Of a stretch of 8,840 bases of DNA, positions 1-8,514 are shown piece by piece. The first letter of the stretch is position 1, and each line of letters starts with the position of its first letter. Made by a program: the position numbers and the translations under genes. The notes beneath the pieces were generated by a model. That model saw nothing but the letters and a program-made list of their open reading frames with translations, made no database searches and was not told the DNA's origin. The DNA is from an uncultured Sphingomonadaceae bacterium (lineage in GTDB: Bacteria > Pseudomonadota > Alphaproteobacteria > Sphingomonadales > Sphingomonadaceae), in contig CAMLKX010000072.1 in NCBI GenBank assembly GCA_946480515.1, positions 1-8,840 on the forward strand. Reading direction: 5' to 3'.

Positions 1-299
1 TCCCGGCGCTCAGGAACGATGCAGGCGGCATTGGGCCGATGCGCGAGCGCGATCGCCAGGATCTCCTCGGTCGCGGCGATCTCCAGGTTCAACGGGAGAC
101 CAATCTCCGCCATCAGCCGGTCGATGTCGCGATCGGTGATGTGGCGCCGGTCTTCGCGGAGATGCGCGGTGATCCCGTGCGCTCCGGCCTCAGCCGCCGC
201 ATGCGCTGCGCGAACCGGGTCCGGGTAGGATCCGCCGCGCGCATTCCGCACGGTCGCGACATGGTCGATGTTGACCCCGAGGCGCAGCGGCGGCGTCAA
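1..299 (-). CDS. pdxJ: Pyridoxine 5'-phosphate synthase PdxJ, N-terminal part (cut by window edge)
   Basis: Condenses 3-amino-2-oxopropyl phosphate with 1-deoxyxylulose 5-phosphate, the last step of de novo vitamin B6 synthesis, in the cytoplasm. Read on the minus strand, 99 codons are visible of roughly 240 usual for the family. The start of the protein is unmistakable: [19 protein letters not shown] at residues 5-23, then [20 protein letters not shown] at 41-60 and [10 protein letters not shown] at 70-79. By family knowledge, H46, R48 and E73 fall at active-site positions. The start is a TTG at 299-297 that overlaps the pyrE TGA (298-296) as TTGA; no ATG or GTG lies close upstream in frame, and a GGAG-like stretch sits about 12 bases before it. 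The overlap implies translational coupling to pyrE. The rest of the gene lies left of the window. Confidence 0.95.
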   Translation of the reverse strand, partial: MTPPLRLGVNIDHVATVRNARGGSYPDPVRAAHAAAEAGAHGITAHLREDRRHITDRDIDRLMAEIGLPLNLEIAATEEILAIALAHRPNAACIVPERR

Positions 300-880
300 G
301 CGGCCGCCCGGCTCCCAGGCTTGACCGCGGGAATCCGCGCGAGCTCGGCCGGTACCGCCTCAGGCGTGTAGGTTGGCACGTGAATGCGGATGAGGGCGGT
401 GAACGGCACTCCGAGTGCAACCGCGCCATCCGAGCGATCGACCAGCGCGCAAGCTCCGATCACCTTGCCACCTGCCGCCCCAATCGCGGCGATCGCTTCC
501 CCGGAAGACAGACCGGTGGTGACCACATCCTCGACCAGAAGGACCTTTTCCCCGTGGCCGACGGAAAATCCGCGCCGAAATTCGAATTGTCCGCGCGGAC
601 GTTCGACAAACATCGCACGCCGGCCGAGTGCCCGCCCCATCTCGTGGCCGATAATGACTCCGCCCATCGCTGGCGACACCACCGCGTCGACCTGTTCGCG
701 CAGTTCCTTCGGAAGCTTCGCGGCAAGCGCCTTGGCCAGCCGCTCGGCGCGCGCCGTGTCCATCAGCACTCGGGCGCATTGCAGGTAGCGGGAGCTGTGA
801 AGTCCGGAAGAAAGAATGAAATGGCCGTCCAGTAATGCTTCGGCGGCACGGAATTCGTCCAGAATTTGCTCGTCGGTCAT
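296..880 (-). CDS. pyrE: Orotate phosphoribosyltransferase
   Basis: Transfers a phosphoribosyl group from PRPP to orotate to make OMP, the fifth step of pyrimidine synthesis; cytoplasmic. The protein is 194 aa. The PRPP-binding signature [13 protein letters not shown] is at residues 113-125, preceded by the core [20 protein letters not shown] (67-86) and the [15 protein letters not shown] segment (91-105). This resembles the Thermus/alphaproteobacterial form of the enzyme more than E. coli PyrE. The ATG at 880 was chosen because AGGA sits a few bases upstream and the protein then begins at the conserved [10 protein letters not shown]; the frame stays open to a TTG at 967, but the extra basic residues there are unlikely to be translated. 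Its stop overlaps the pdxJ start, so the two form an operon. A candidate promoter lies at 909-937. Confidence 0.95.
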   Translation of the reverse strand: MTDEQILDEFRAAEALLDGHFILSSGLHSSRYLQCARVLMDTARAERLAKALAAKLPKELREQVDAVVSPAMGGVIIGHEMGRALGRRAMFVERPRGQFEFRRGFSVGHGEKVLLVEDVVTTGLSSGEAIAAIGAAGGKVIGACALVDRSDGAVALGVPFTALIRIHVPTYTPEAVPAELARIPAVKPGSRAAA

Positions 881-908
881 ATCATCCTGCTTGCGTGTGG
901 CGCTCTTG

Positions 909-937
909 CTGATAGGGCGGCGCCGAGGCCTCTTCAA
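909..937 (-). promoter_or_regulatory. Candidate sigma70-like promoter for pyrE-pdxJ
   Basis: On the minus strand, TTGAAG (937-932) and TATCAG (914-909) are separated by exactly 17 bases. This would put the transcription start near 902 and leave a leader of about 20 bases before the pyrE ATG at 880. The boxes match consensus at 4 of 6 positions each, so this is plausible but not strong. Confidence 0.4.
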
Positions 938-953
938 CTGCTTCACCAAGCGC

Positions 954-982
954 TTGAGGGTCTGCAAACCCGCGCCTATAAG
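954..982 (+). promoter_or_regulatory. Candidate sigma70-like promoter for coxB-coxA
   Basis: TTGAGG (954-959) and TATAAG (977-982) are separated by exactly 17 bases; the -10 box matches consensus at 5 of 6 positions. Transcription would begin near 989, leaving a leader of about 60 bases. A small hairpin (GCCCG at 986-990, CGGGC at 994-998) lies at the presumed start of the leader. The pair is placed back to back with the pyrE candidate promoter. Confidence 0.5.
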
Positions 983-1051
983 GCCGCCCGTTCCGGGCTG
1001 CGCCTTATTGGGTGCGGTCTTTCCTGTCGCGCTTTTGCAACCGGGGTACGA

Positions 1052-3836
<2,785 letters not shown>

Positions 3837-3838
<2 letters not shown>

Positions 3839-3866
3839 CCGGACTTGATCCGGGGTCCAGATCAAG
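3837..3866. repeat. Palindromic intergenic repeat with alternative pairings
   Basis: ccccgga (3837-3843) pairs with tccgggg (3849-3855) around a 5-base loop; alternatively cttgatc (3844-3850) pairs with gatcaag (3860-3866). The two foldings exclude each other, and the first shares two bases with the preceding hairpin. From memory, closely similar CCGGACTTGATCCGG elements are scattered between genes in sphingomonad genomes, so this is probably a dispersed REP-like element. The copy number was not checked. Confidence 0.6.
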
Positions 3867-3869
3867 AAG

Positions 3870-3898
3870 CGCCCCGGCCTCATCACCGGGGCGTTTTT
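3870..3898 (+). terminator. Intrinsic terminator downstream of coxA
   Basis: A perfect 8-bp stem, cgccccgg (3870-3877) with ccggggcg (3886-3893), has an 8-base loop and is followed directly by TTTTT (3894-3898). This is a textbook rho-independent terminator and it closes the coxBA transcription unit. Confidence 0.85.
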
Positions 3899-3900
3899 CA

Positions 3901-3920
3901 TCGTGGTCGTGGTCGTGGTC
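3901..3920 (+). repeat. Short hexanucleotide tandem repeat
   Basis: Three full copies of tcgtgg plus two bases, immediately after the coxA terminator and 35 bases before the preferred start of the cyclase gene. It lies where a promoter or the translation leader would be, so copy-number change could affect expression. That is speculation; three copies may also be chance. Confidence 0.6.
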
Positions 3921-3955
3921 ATGATATGGCGAGGTCGCATCGGGAGACTCTCGCC

Positions 3956-4717
3956 ATGCTGACTATCCTGCTGACCGCCATTCTGATCGCGGCCGCGCCC
4001 GCGGCGATCGACGACAGCAAGCTCGTCGACCTGACCCACGCGTTCGACGAGAAGTCGATCTACTGGCCGACCGCCAAGCCGTTCGTGTGGGAAAAGGAAA
4101 GCTGGGGCCGCAATGCGGAGGGCGAGTGGTACACCGCCGGTCGCTACTCGGCGAGCGAGCATGGCGGCACTCACCTCGATGCTCCAATCCACTTCGCGGA
4201 GGGTCGTCGGACAGTCGACCAGATTCCTGTGGCGAAGTTGGTCGGCCCCGCCATGGTCATCGACGTCAGTCAAAATGCCGCAAGGAATCGGGACTATCTC
4301 GTCAGCCCCGCTGACATAATGGCGTGGGAGGCCCGGAACGGGCGGGTTCAGCCCAACGCCATCGTCCTCGTTCACACTGACTGGCAACGCTTCTGGGGCG
4401 ACCGCAAAGCCTATCTCGGCACGGACAAAGCGGGTGACACCGCCAACCTCCACTTCCCGGGCATCTCCAAAGAGGCCGCCGAATTGCTCACCCAGCGCGG
4501 GATCGACGCGGTTGGCGTCGACACGCCGAGCCTCGACCACGGGCCGTCTAAGAATTTCGCGGCGCACCGGGTTCTAAACGGCGCGAACATCTACGGGCTC
4601 GAGAATGTCGCCAACCTCGACCGCTTGCCGGCCACCGGCGCGACCGTCATTGCGCTGCCAATGAAGATCGCGGGCGGTACCGGCGGGCCGACGCGGATCA
4701 TTGCGGTCCTGCCGTAA
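3956..4717 (+). CDS. Exported cyclase-family / kynurenine-formamidase-like metal hydrolase
   Basis: Member of the cyclase family (Pfam PF04199), metal-dependent hydrolases that include the KynB kynurenine formamidase and isatin hydrolase. The signature HGGTHLDAPIH is complete at residues 69-79; H69, H73, D75 and H79 are the presumed metal and catalytic residues. Further family blocks are VLVHTDW (137-143), HFPGIS (166-171), GVDTPSLDHG (187-196) and E216. The protein is 253 aa, slightly longer than KynB (about 210) because of an N-terminal hydrophobic stretch (LTILLTAILIAAAPAA), which suggests a signal peptide and periplasmic location. The ATG at 3956 has a GGGAG ribosome site 9 bases upstream; an in-frame ATG at 3926 would add a more basic N-terminus but lacks a clear ribosome site. 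No tryptophan-degradation genes are nearby, so the substrate cannot be named. Confidence 0.85.
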   Translation: MLTILLTAILIAAAPAAIDDSKLVDLTHAFDEKSIYWPTAKPFVWEKESWGRNAEGEWYTAGRYSASEHGGTHLDAPIHFAEGRRTVDQIPVAKLVGPAMVIDVSQNAARNRDYLVSPADIMAWEARNGRVQPNAIVLVHTDWQRFWGDRKAYLGTDKAGDTANLHFPGISKEAAELLTQRGIDAVGVDTPSLDHGPSKNFAAHRVLNGANIYGLENVANLDRLPATGATVIALPMKIAGGTGGPTRIIAVLP

Positions 4718-4724
4718 GGCAGGA
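4707..4724. repeat. Hairpin with the cyclase stop codon in its loop
   Basis: tcctgcc (4707-4713) pairs perfectly with ggcagga (4718-4724); the 4-base loop gtaa holds the TAA stop. No U tract follows, so it is not a standard terminator. From 4718 to the next gene I see no convincing promoter. Confidence 0.6.
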
Positions 4725-4824
4725 GCGCCTCTGCTTCTGATTCATTGCGGACATGATCTCTCGGCTGGTCTCCTTGAACCCGCCTCGGTGGAAATCCGGA
4801 CTGACGCCGTGTGCTCCCTCTCCG

Positions 4825-5838
4825 ATGGTCCGGCGCATGAAGCTCTTGCTGTCCCCTCGCGGGGTTGTGGCGCTTGCCGCAGCCGCCTCGCTCCACACCG
4901 CCGCCGTCGCCCAGCAGGTCGCTCGCGGCGACCGCCCGCTGCTCGACGTCGCCCTTCAGCTCAAAAATGGCGAGTTCGTTTGGGCGCCGGAACTCAGCCC
5001 CGCGGGCCCGGTGCTGCTGATCGTGAACCTGCAAACCCAGCGCGCGGTCCTGTTTCGCAATGGCGTTCCAATCGGAGCGTCGACCGTCTCATCGGGCAAG
5101 CCGGGCTACGACACTCCGACCGGCGTCTTCACCATTCTGCAGAAGCGCAAGGAGCATTACTCCAGCACTTACAGCAATGCGCCGATGCCGAATATGCAGC
5201 GCCTGACCTGGAAGGGCGTGGCGCTCCACGCCGGCAATCTTCCCGGCTACCCAGCCTCGCATGGTTGCATCCGCCTGCCGGCGAAATTCTCGAGCCTGCT
5301 GTTCGGAGCGACGGAACTGGGAATGACCGTGGTCATCACCAGCATTCCCGCAGTGCCGAGCGGGTCCGCGGCGCCCGTTCTAACCGCGGCAAGGGCTCCG
5401 GTGGACGATGATCCGCTGACGGGGGCCTCCTATGCCTGGCACCCGGAGCGAGCTTCCGCCGACGGGATGGTCTCGGTCGTGGTCAGCCTCGCGGATCAGC
5501 GCGCGATCGTTCTGCGCGGTGGGCAGGAGATCGGGTCCGCCCCGATCCGGTTCGCCGGTGACACCGGCGTTACGGCCTATGTGCTGCGCGCGTGGGACAC
5601 GTCCGGACAGCACTGGCTGAAGCTTCAGCTCTCGGGAGCGGGCCAGGGGATGGAAGTGGATCGCAGCGAAGGGCAGAAGTTCGAAACTCCGGCTGCGTTC
5701 CGCGCCGAGGTGCGCAAGATTGTTCGGCCCGGCAGCGTGATCATCGTCACGCCGCAATCCCTGCGCGCGACGAGCACCGGCCGTCCGCAGATGGTCATCG
5801 AGGAAGAGCCGGCCGTTCCAGGCGCGGGAACTCAATAG
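4825..5838 (+). CDS. L,D-transpeptidase (YkuD domain) with degenerate second repeat
   Basis: Periplasmic enzyme expected to cross-link peptidoglycan or to attach proteins to it through a catalytic cysteine. The protein is 337 aa. Residues 1-30 look like a signal peptide (basic start, cleavage after AVA). The YkuD domain runs from about 62 to 173 and carries the complete active-site block: H135, then S145, H146, G147, C148 (nucleophile) and R150. Residues 215-310 echo the start of that domain: LxxQRAxxxRxGxxIG at 69-84 recurs at 222-237 with a constant offset of 153, but no catalytic Cys or His block is present. The start is uncertain: in-frame ATGs at 4753, 4825 and 4837 all lack a good ribosome site; 4825 gives the most basic signal-peptide start. 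It ends 17 bases from the convergent TetR gene. Confidence 0.88.
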   Translation: MVRRMKLLLSPRGVVALAAAASLHTAAVAQQVARGDRPLLDVALQLKNGEFVWAPELSPAGPVLLIVNLQTQRAVLFRNGVPIGASTVSSGKPGYDTPTGVFTILQKRKEHYSSTYSNAPMPNMQRLTWKGVALHAGNLPGYPASHGCIRLPAKFSSLLFGATELGMTVVITSIPAVPSGSAAPVLTAARAPVDDDPLTGASYAWHPERASADGMVSVVVSLADQRAIVLRGGQEIGSAPIRFAGDTGVTAYVLRAWDTSGQHWLKLQLSGAGQGMEVDRSEGQKFETPAAFRAEVRKIVRPGSVIIVTPQSLRATSTGRPQMVIEEEPAVPGAGTQ

Positions 5839-5847
5839 ATAAGTTCC
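5827..5847. repeat. Inverted repeat around the L,D-transpeptidase stop, between convergent genes
   Basis: ggaact (5827-5832) pairs with agttcc (5842-5847); the 9-base loop contains the TAG stop (5836-5838). It lies in the short gap between two convergent genes but has no U tract on either strand, so a terminator role is only possible. Confidence 0.4.
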
Positions 5848-5855
5848 GACCCCGC

Positions 5856-7055
5856 TTACAGATCGGCCTGAACGTACAGCTCGCGATCAGCTTCCAAGCC
5901 AAAAAGGCTGGATGCCAGCTCCTGCATCCTTTCGGTGAAGAACAATGCCCGTTCGGGCGCGGGACGGCGGAGCACGACAGGGTTGGCCGCTCCCTGCGAC
6001 AAAGCCCAAATCAGGCCGTCGAGCTGGTCAACCCGACATCCGCGGTCGCGGAGTTCTATCGTCGAGCCGCGGCCGCGAATATTCCGAACACGCTCTGCAA
6101 TGGAGATTAATGCATCATCTCGCGCGAGCGCCAGCACCAGCTGTCCAAACAGGAAAAAGGAATGCTTCAACTTCCCCTCGGCATTGAAGGGGCTGGTTAC
6201 AACCCCTCCGGATTCTTGCTTCGGGTCCACCAGGCTGCGGTAGATCTCGCGGTAAGCGGCTGCCAAAATGTCAGCCTTGCTGGCGAAGAAATAGGTTGTG
6301 GAAGCAAGTGGGACACCAGCCTCCGCGGCGATTGCTCGGTGGGACAATGCTGCTCCGCGGGAGAGTAACCGAACCGCTGCATCGACAATCTTTGCTGCCC
6401 GCGGGTGTCGAAGGTCCCCGGCATCCGCCGCCGCATCGGAACCAATGTCCTGGTGGTCGATAACGCTTTGATCAGGCTGGTTTAAGTGATTGGATGCGCC
6501 GTCCAGCCTCCACGCAAAACGAAACATGACCGGCGCGATCCAGGCAGTAGAAACATAGGCGCTACGATCTAGAACAGCCATCCTCGTGGTGGACTCGACC
6601 ATCATTCGCCACTTCCAACTTTCTGACGGCTGGAGCTCGAACTGTTCTTCGATCCCTTCCCAAAATTCGTCAGCCAACGCCGTGCTCAGTTTCTCGGCTC
6701 CGGAATAAAGATGAAGCTCAAGCTCCATCGAGAGTAATGTTCGCTGGCGTGCACCGTGTGCGGAGGCGCAGGCTACTCCAACCAGGAAGCCCGGGAGTGA
6801 TCGCATGTGCCGGGGCATCCCGACAATCGCGTCGAGCAATTCGGCGAGGTCACTGAAATGCGCCTCTTGAACGTCCTGGTACAATTTTGTGAGCAGCGTC
6901 TCGCGGTCGGGGAAATGATGGCTCACTGCTGACGGGCTGCATCCGATCGCTCGGGCAATCGGCCGCAGACCAATCCCGGCGAGACCGTCGGTGATGCCGA
7001 TTTCGGCCGCCGCCTTCAGCATCTTTTGTGAGGACGGAGTCTTGGACGCTGGCAT
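5856..7055 (-). CDS. Tandem TetR/AcrR-type transcriptional regulator (two HTH domains in one chain)
   Basis: The protein is 399 aa, about twice the usual TetR length (190-220). It holds two TetR_N-type helix-turn-helix domains. The first spans residues 9-62, with LRPIARAIGCSPSAVSHHFP at 30-49 followed by DRETLL. The second spans about 219-272, with LSHRAIAAEAGVPLASTTYFF at 237-257 followed by ASKADIL. Each is followed by a helical segment of about 110-120 residues where a TetR protein has its ligand and dimer domain; a variable linker (about 188-216) joins the halves. The chain is continuous, so this is a true fusion, not two genes. Start taken at the ATG at 7055; a TTG at 7073 is also in frame. 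It is divergent from the phosphatase gene and probably represses it, itself, or both. The ligand cannot be predicted. Confidence 0.85.
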   Translation of the reverse strand: MPASKTPSSQKMLKAAAEIGITDGLAGIGLRPIARAIGCSPSAVSHHFPDRETLLTKLYQDVQEAHFSDLAELLDAIVGMPRHMRSLPGFLVGVACASAHGARQRTLLSMELELHLYSGAEKLSTALADEFWEGIEEQFELQPSESWKWRMMVESTTRMAVLDRSAYVSTAWIAPVMFRFAWRLDGASNHLNQPDQSVIDHQDIGSDAAADAGDLRHPRAAKIVDAAVRLLSRGAALSHRAIAAEAGVPLASTTYFFASKADILAAAYREIYRSLVDPKQESGGVVTSPFNAEGKLKHSFFLFGQLVLALARDDALISIAERVRNIRGRGSTIELRDRGCRVDQLDGLIWALSQGAANPVVLRRPAPERALFFTERMQELASSLFGLEADRELYVQADL

Positions 7056-7155
7056 ATGCGCCCGATGGCGCAAACCAACGTCAATTGCAAACAGTGGTAC
7101 GATCGTCCATTTAATGGCAAAGAGAAACAGTATGGCGATGTATCACAGCTTGAGA

Positions 7156-7182
7156 TTGACACATTATCGAATGTGGTACAAC
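7156..7182 (+). promoter_or_regulatory. Candidate promoter for the lipoprotein phosphatase gene
   Basis: A perfect -35 box TTGACA (7156-7161) is followed after 15 bases by TACAAC (7177-7182), a 4-of-6 match to the -10 box. The spacer is shorter than ideal. On the opposite strand GATAAT (7168-7163) is a good -10 candidate for the regulator gene, without a clear -35. Both candidates are overlapped by the palindromes listed here, as expected for repression. Confidence 0.35.
7160..7175. promoter_or_regulatory. Palindromic operator candidate 1
   Basis: CACATT (7160-7165) and AATGTG (7170-7175) are perfect inverted arms around ATCG. The size is typical of TetR-family operators, and the site overlaps the TTGACA box and the opposite-strand GATAAT. 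Binding by the tandem TetR protein is inferred. Confidence 0.5.
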
Positions 7183-7193
7183 CGTCCGTTGTA
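7177..7193. promoter_or_regulatory. Palindromic operator candidate 2
   Basis: TACAAC (7177-7182) and GTTGTA (7188-7193) are perfect inverted arms around CGTCC, one base away from candidate 1 but with a different arm sequence. The site covers the presumed -10 region of the phosphatase promoter and includes one copy of the direct repeat core. Confidence 0.5.
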
Positions 7194-7294
7194 AACAGCC
7201 ACACACTGCATCGCTGGGATGGGCACAGGCAAGGGTTCGTGCGGAAGCGCGCCTGACCTTTCGTCACGATCCAGTGGTCGACGGGAGTAATAAG

Positions 7295-8368
7295 TTGCGC
7301 AAACACCGCATCGTGACCGCAATTATCGCGCTGGGAGCGCTTGACGCCTGCAAGCCGCCGCAGCAGGCGGCGGTCACGAGAGCTGACGTCCACCGAAATG
7401 GATCAGGAGATTTTCTTATCGCCTGGGATCGCTCAGCCGTTCCCGTGGACGTTTATGTCGCGGATCGTCCGGACGCTCCGCGTGGATCCATGCGTCTGCT
7501 GGTCGACAATGACGAGGATGGCCGCGCTGCTCTTAGACTGAAGACATCCAAGCGCCCCTACTTTTATGTTGCTGCCGATGGTGGGTCAGGCATCTGGGCC
7601 GCCGAGAGAGTCTTGCCCTTGGACGGGGGGCTGAATTTCCGTGATCTCGGCGGCTACGTAACTCGCGACGGGCGGCGAGTTCAATGGGGCAAGCTCTACC
7701 GCTCCGGAAGCATGGCAGGCCTGACTTCCACGGATTATCAGTATCTCTCAAATCTAGGTGTAAAGGTGGTTTGCGATTTGCGAACGACCCAGGAGCGGAA
7801 CGCTGAACCGAACAGGTGGGTCGCCGCTCAGAAGATCCCAATTCTAGCGCGGGATTATGATTTCCGTGATGAGCTTGCGAATTACTCCGGTGGCGAGAAA
7901 TTCAAACCTGCACAACTGAAAGCGGCGATGACTCAGGCTTATCGCGATCTCCCCTACCAGCTAGCTTCAGATTACCAGGCGATCTTCAAGCGGCTCGCAG
8001 CCGGAGAGCTTCCGCTCGCCTTCAACTGCTCAGGTGGCAAGGACCGAACCGGAATCGGCGCCGCGCTGCTCCTTAGCGCGCTAGGCGTGCCGCGCGACAC
8101 GATTATTGCGGACTATCTGCTAACCAATCAGGCATTGGATCCGCGCGAGGGGTTCCGGAAAACGCCGGTGTCGAAGTCGGCGCTTCAACCCTGGCTGAAG
8201 CTCCCGGAGGAGGTTCGCGCCCCGCTTCTCGCTGCCGACGCTGACTACCTCCGCGCCACCTTCGCCTCAATCGAACAGAAGAGTGGGACGTTAGAAAATT
8301 ACTTCAGACAAACACTGGGGATGACGGAGGACGAGCTCGACAACATGCGTAAGCATCTGCTGCAATAG
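7295..8368 (+). CDS. Predicted lipoprotein tyrosine/dual-specificity phosphatase (Y_phosphatase3 type)
   Basis: A 357-aa protein with the Cys-based phosphatase P-loop CSGGKDRTG at 245-253 (C245 nucleophile, R251 phosphate-binding) and the family block LNFRDLGGY at 113-121, the layout of Pfam PF13350, which includes secreted protein or lipid phosphatases such as mycobacterial PtpB. Residues 1-19 form a lipoprotein signal: basic MRKHR, hydrophobic stretch, then LDAC with C19 as the lipid attachment site. D at lipobox position -2 is less usual. Residues 25-105 resemble a beta-rich, fibronectin-like domain before the catalytic part. The start is TTG at 7295, chosen because GGGAG (7283-7287) lies 7 bases upstream; a GTG at 7274 in the same frame would include that ribosome site. 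It would act in the periplasm on an unknown substrate. It is divergent from the tandem TetR gene. Confidence 0.88.
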   Translation: MRKHRIVTAIIALGALDACKPPQQAAVTRADVHRNGSGDFLIAWDRSAVPVDVYVADRPDAPRGSMRLLVDNDEDGRAALRLKTSKRPYFYVAADGGSGIWAAERVLPLDGGLNFRDLGGYVTRDGRRVQWGKLYRSGSMAGLTSTDYQYLSNLGVKVVCDLRTTQERNAEPNRWVAAQKIPILARDYDFRDELANYSGGEKFKPAQLKAAMTQAYRDLPYQLASDYQAIFKRLAAGELPLAFNCSGGKDRTGIGAALLLSALGVPRDTIIADYLLTNQALDPREGFRKTPVSKSALQPWLKLPEEVRAPLLAADADYLRATFASIEQKSGTLENYFRQTLGMTEDELDNMRKHLLQ

Positions 8369-8459
8369 CCTGATCGAGCAAACGCCATCCGGGCGCTCGG
8401 GTTTGCGACTCCATCCATTTCGCGTGCAGGCAGCTCAGTTCCCTTTGATTTAAGAGAGT

Positions 8460-8489
8460 AAAAAAGCGGCCGGCGCGAACGCCGGCCGC
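8460..8489 (-). terminator. Intrinsic terminator of the TonB-dependent receptor gene
   Basis: On the minus strand a perfect 10-bp GC-only stem (8489-8480 with 8475-8466) with a 4-base loop is followed by six T (8465-8460). It lies 25 bases beyond the receptor stop codon. The remaining gap back to the phosphatase stop (8369-8459) shows only weak alternative inverted repeats. Confidence 0.9.
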
Positions 8490-8514
8490 AGGGGAGGAGA
8501 GTTATACCGCTCGA

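Larger units (their letters stand above)
7094..7190. repeat. Pair of 18-bp direct repeats in the divergent control region
   Basis: gtggtacgatcgtccatt (7094-7111) and gtggtacaaccgtccgtt (7173-7190) agree at 15 of 18 positions and lie 79 bases apart, in the same orientation. The shared core is GTGGTAC, three bases, then CGTCC. They may be two binding sites for the tandem TetR protein. The surrounding 120 bases (7081-7200) are about 42% GC, clearly lower than the coding regions. Confidence 0.6.

Noticed and set aside
866..1051. Upstream extension of coxB by 62 codons
   Set aside because: It would cover the promoter and overlap pyrE; the ATG at 1052 has a ribosome site and begins a proper signal peptide.
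5380..5835. Minus-strand frame opposite the L,D-transpeptidase C-terminal half
   Set aside because: Antisense shadow; the plus-strand frame is continuous and shows clear internal similarity to the YkuD half.
8375..8406. Possible terminator after the phosphatase gene (gcaaac with gtttgc, or cgagc with gctcg)
   Set aside because: The two pairings compete, the loops are long, and no U tract follows on the plus strand.
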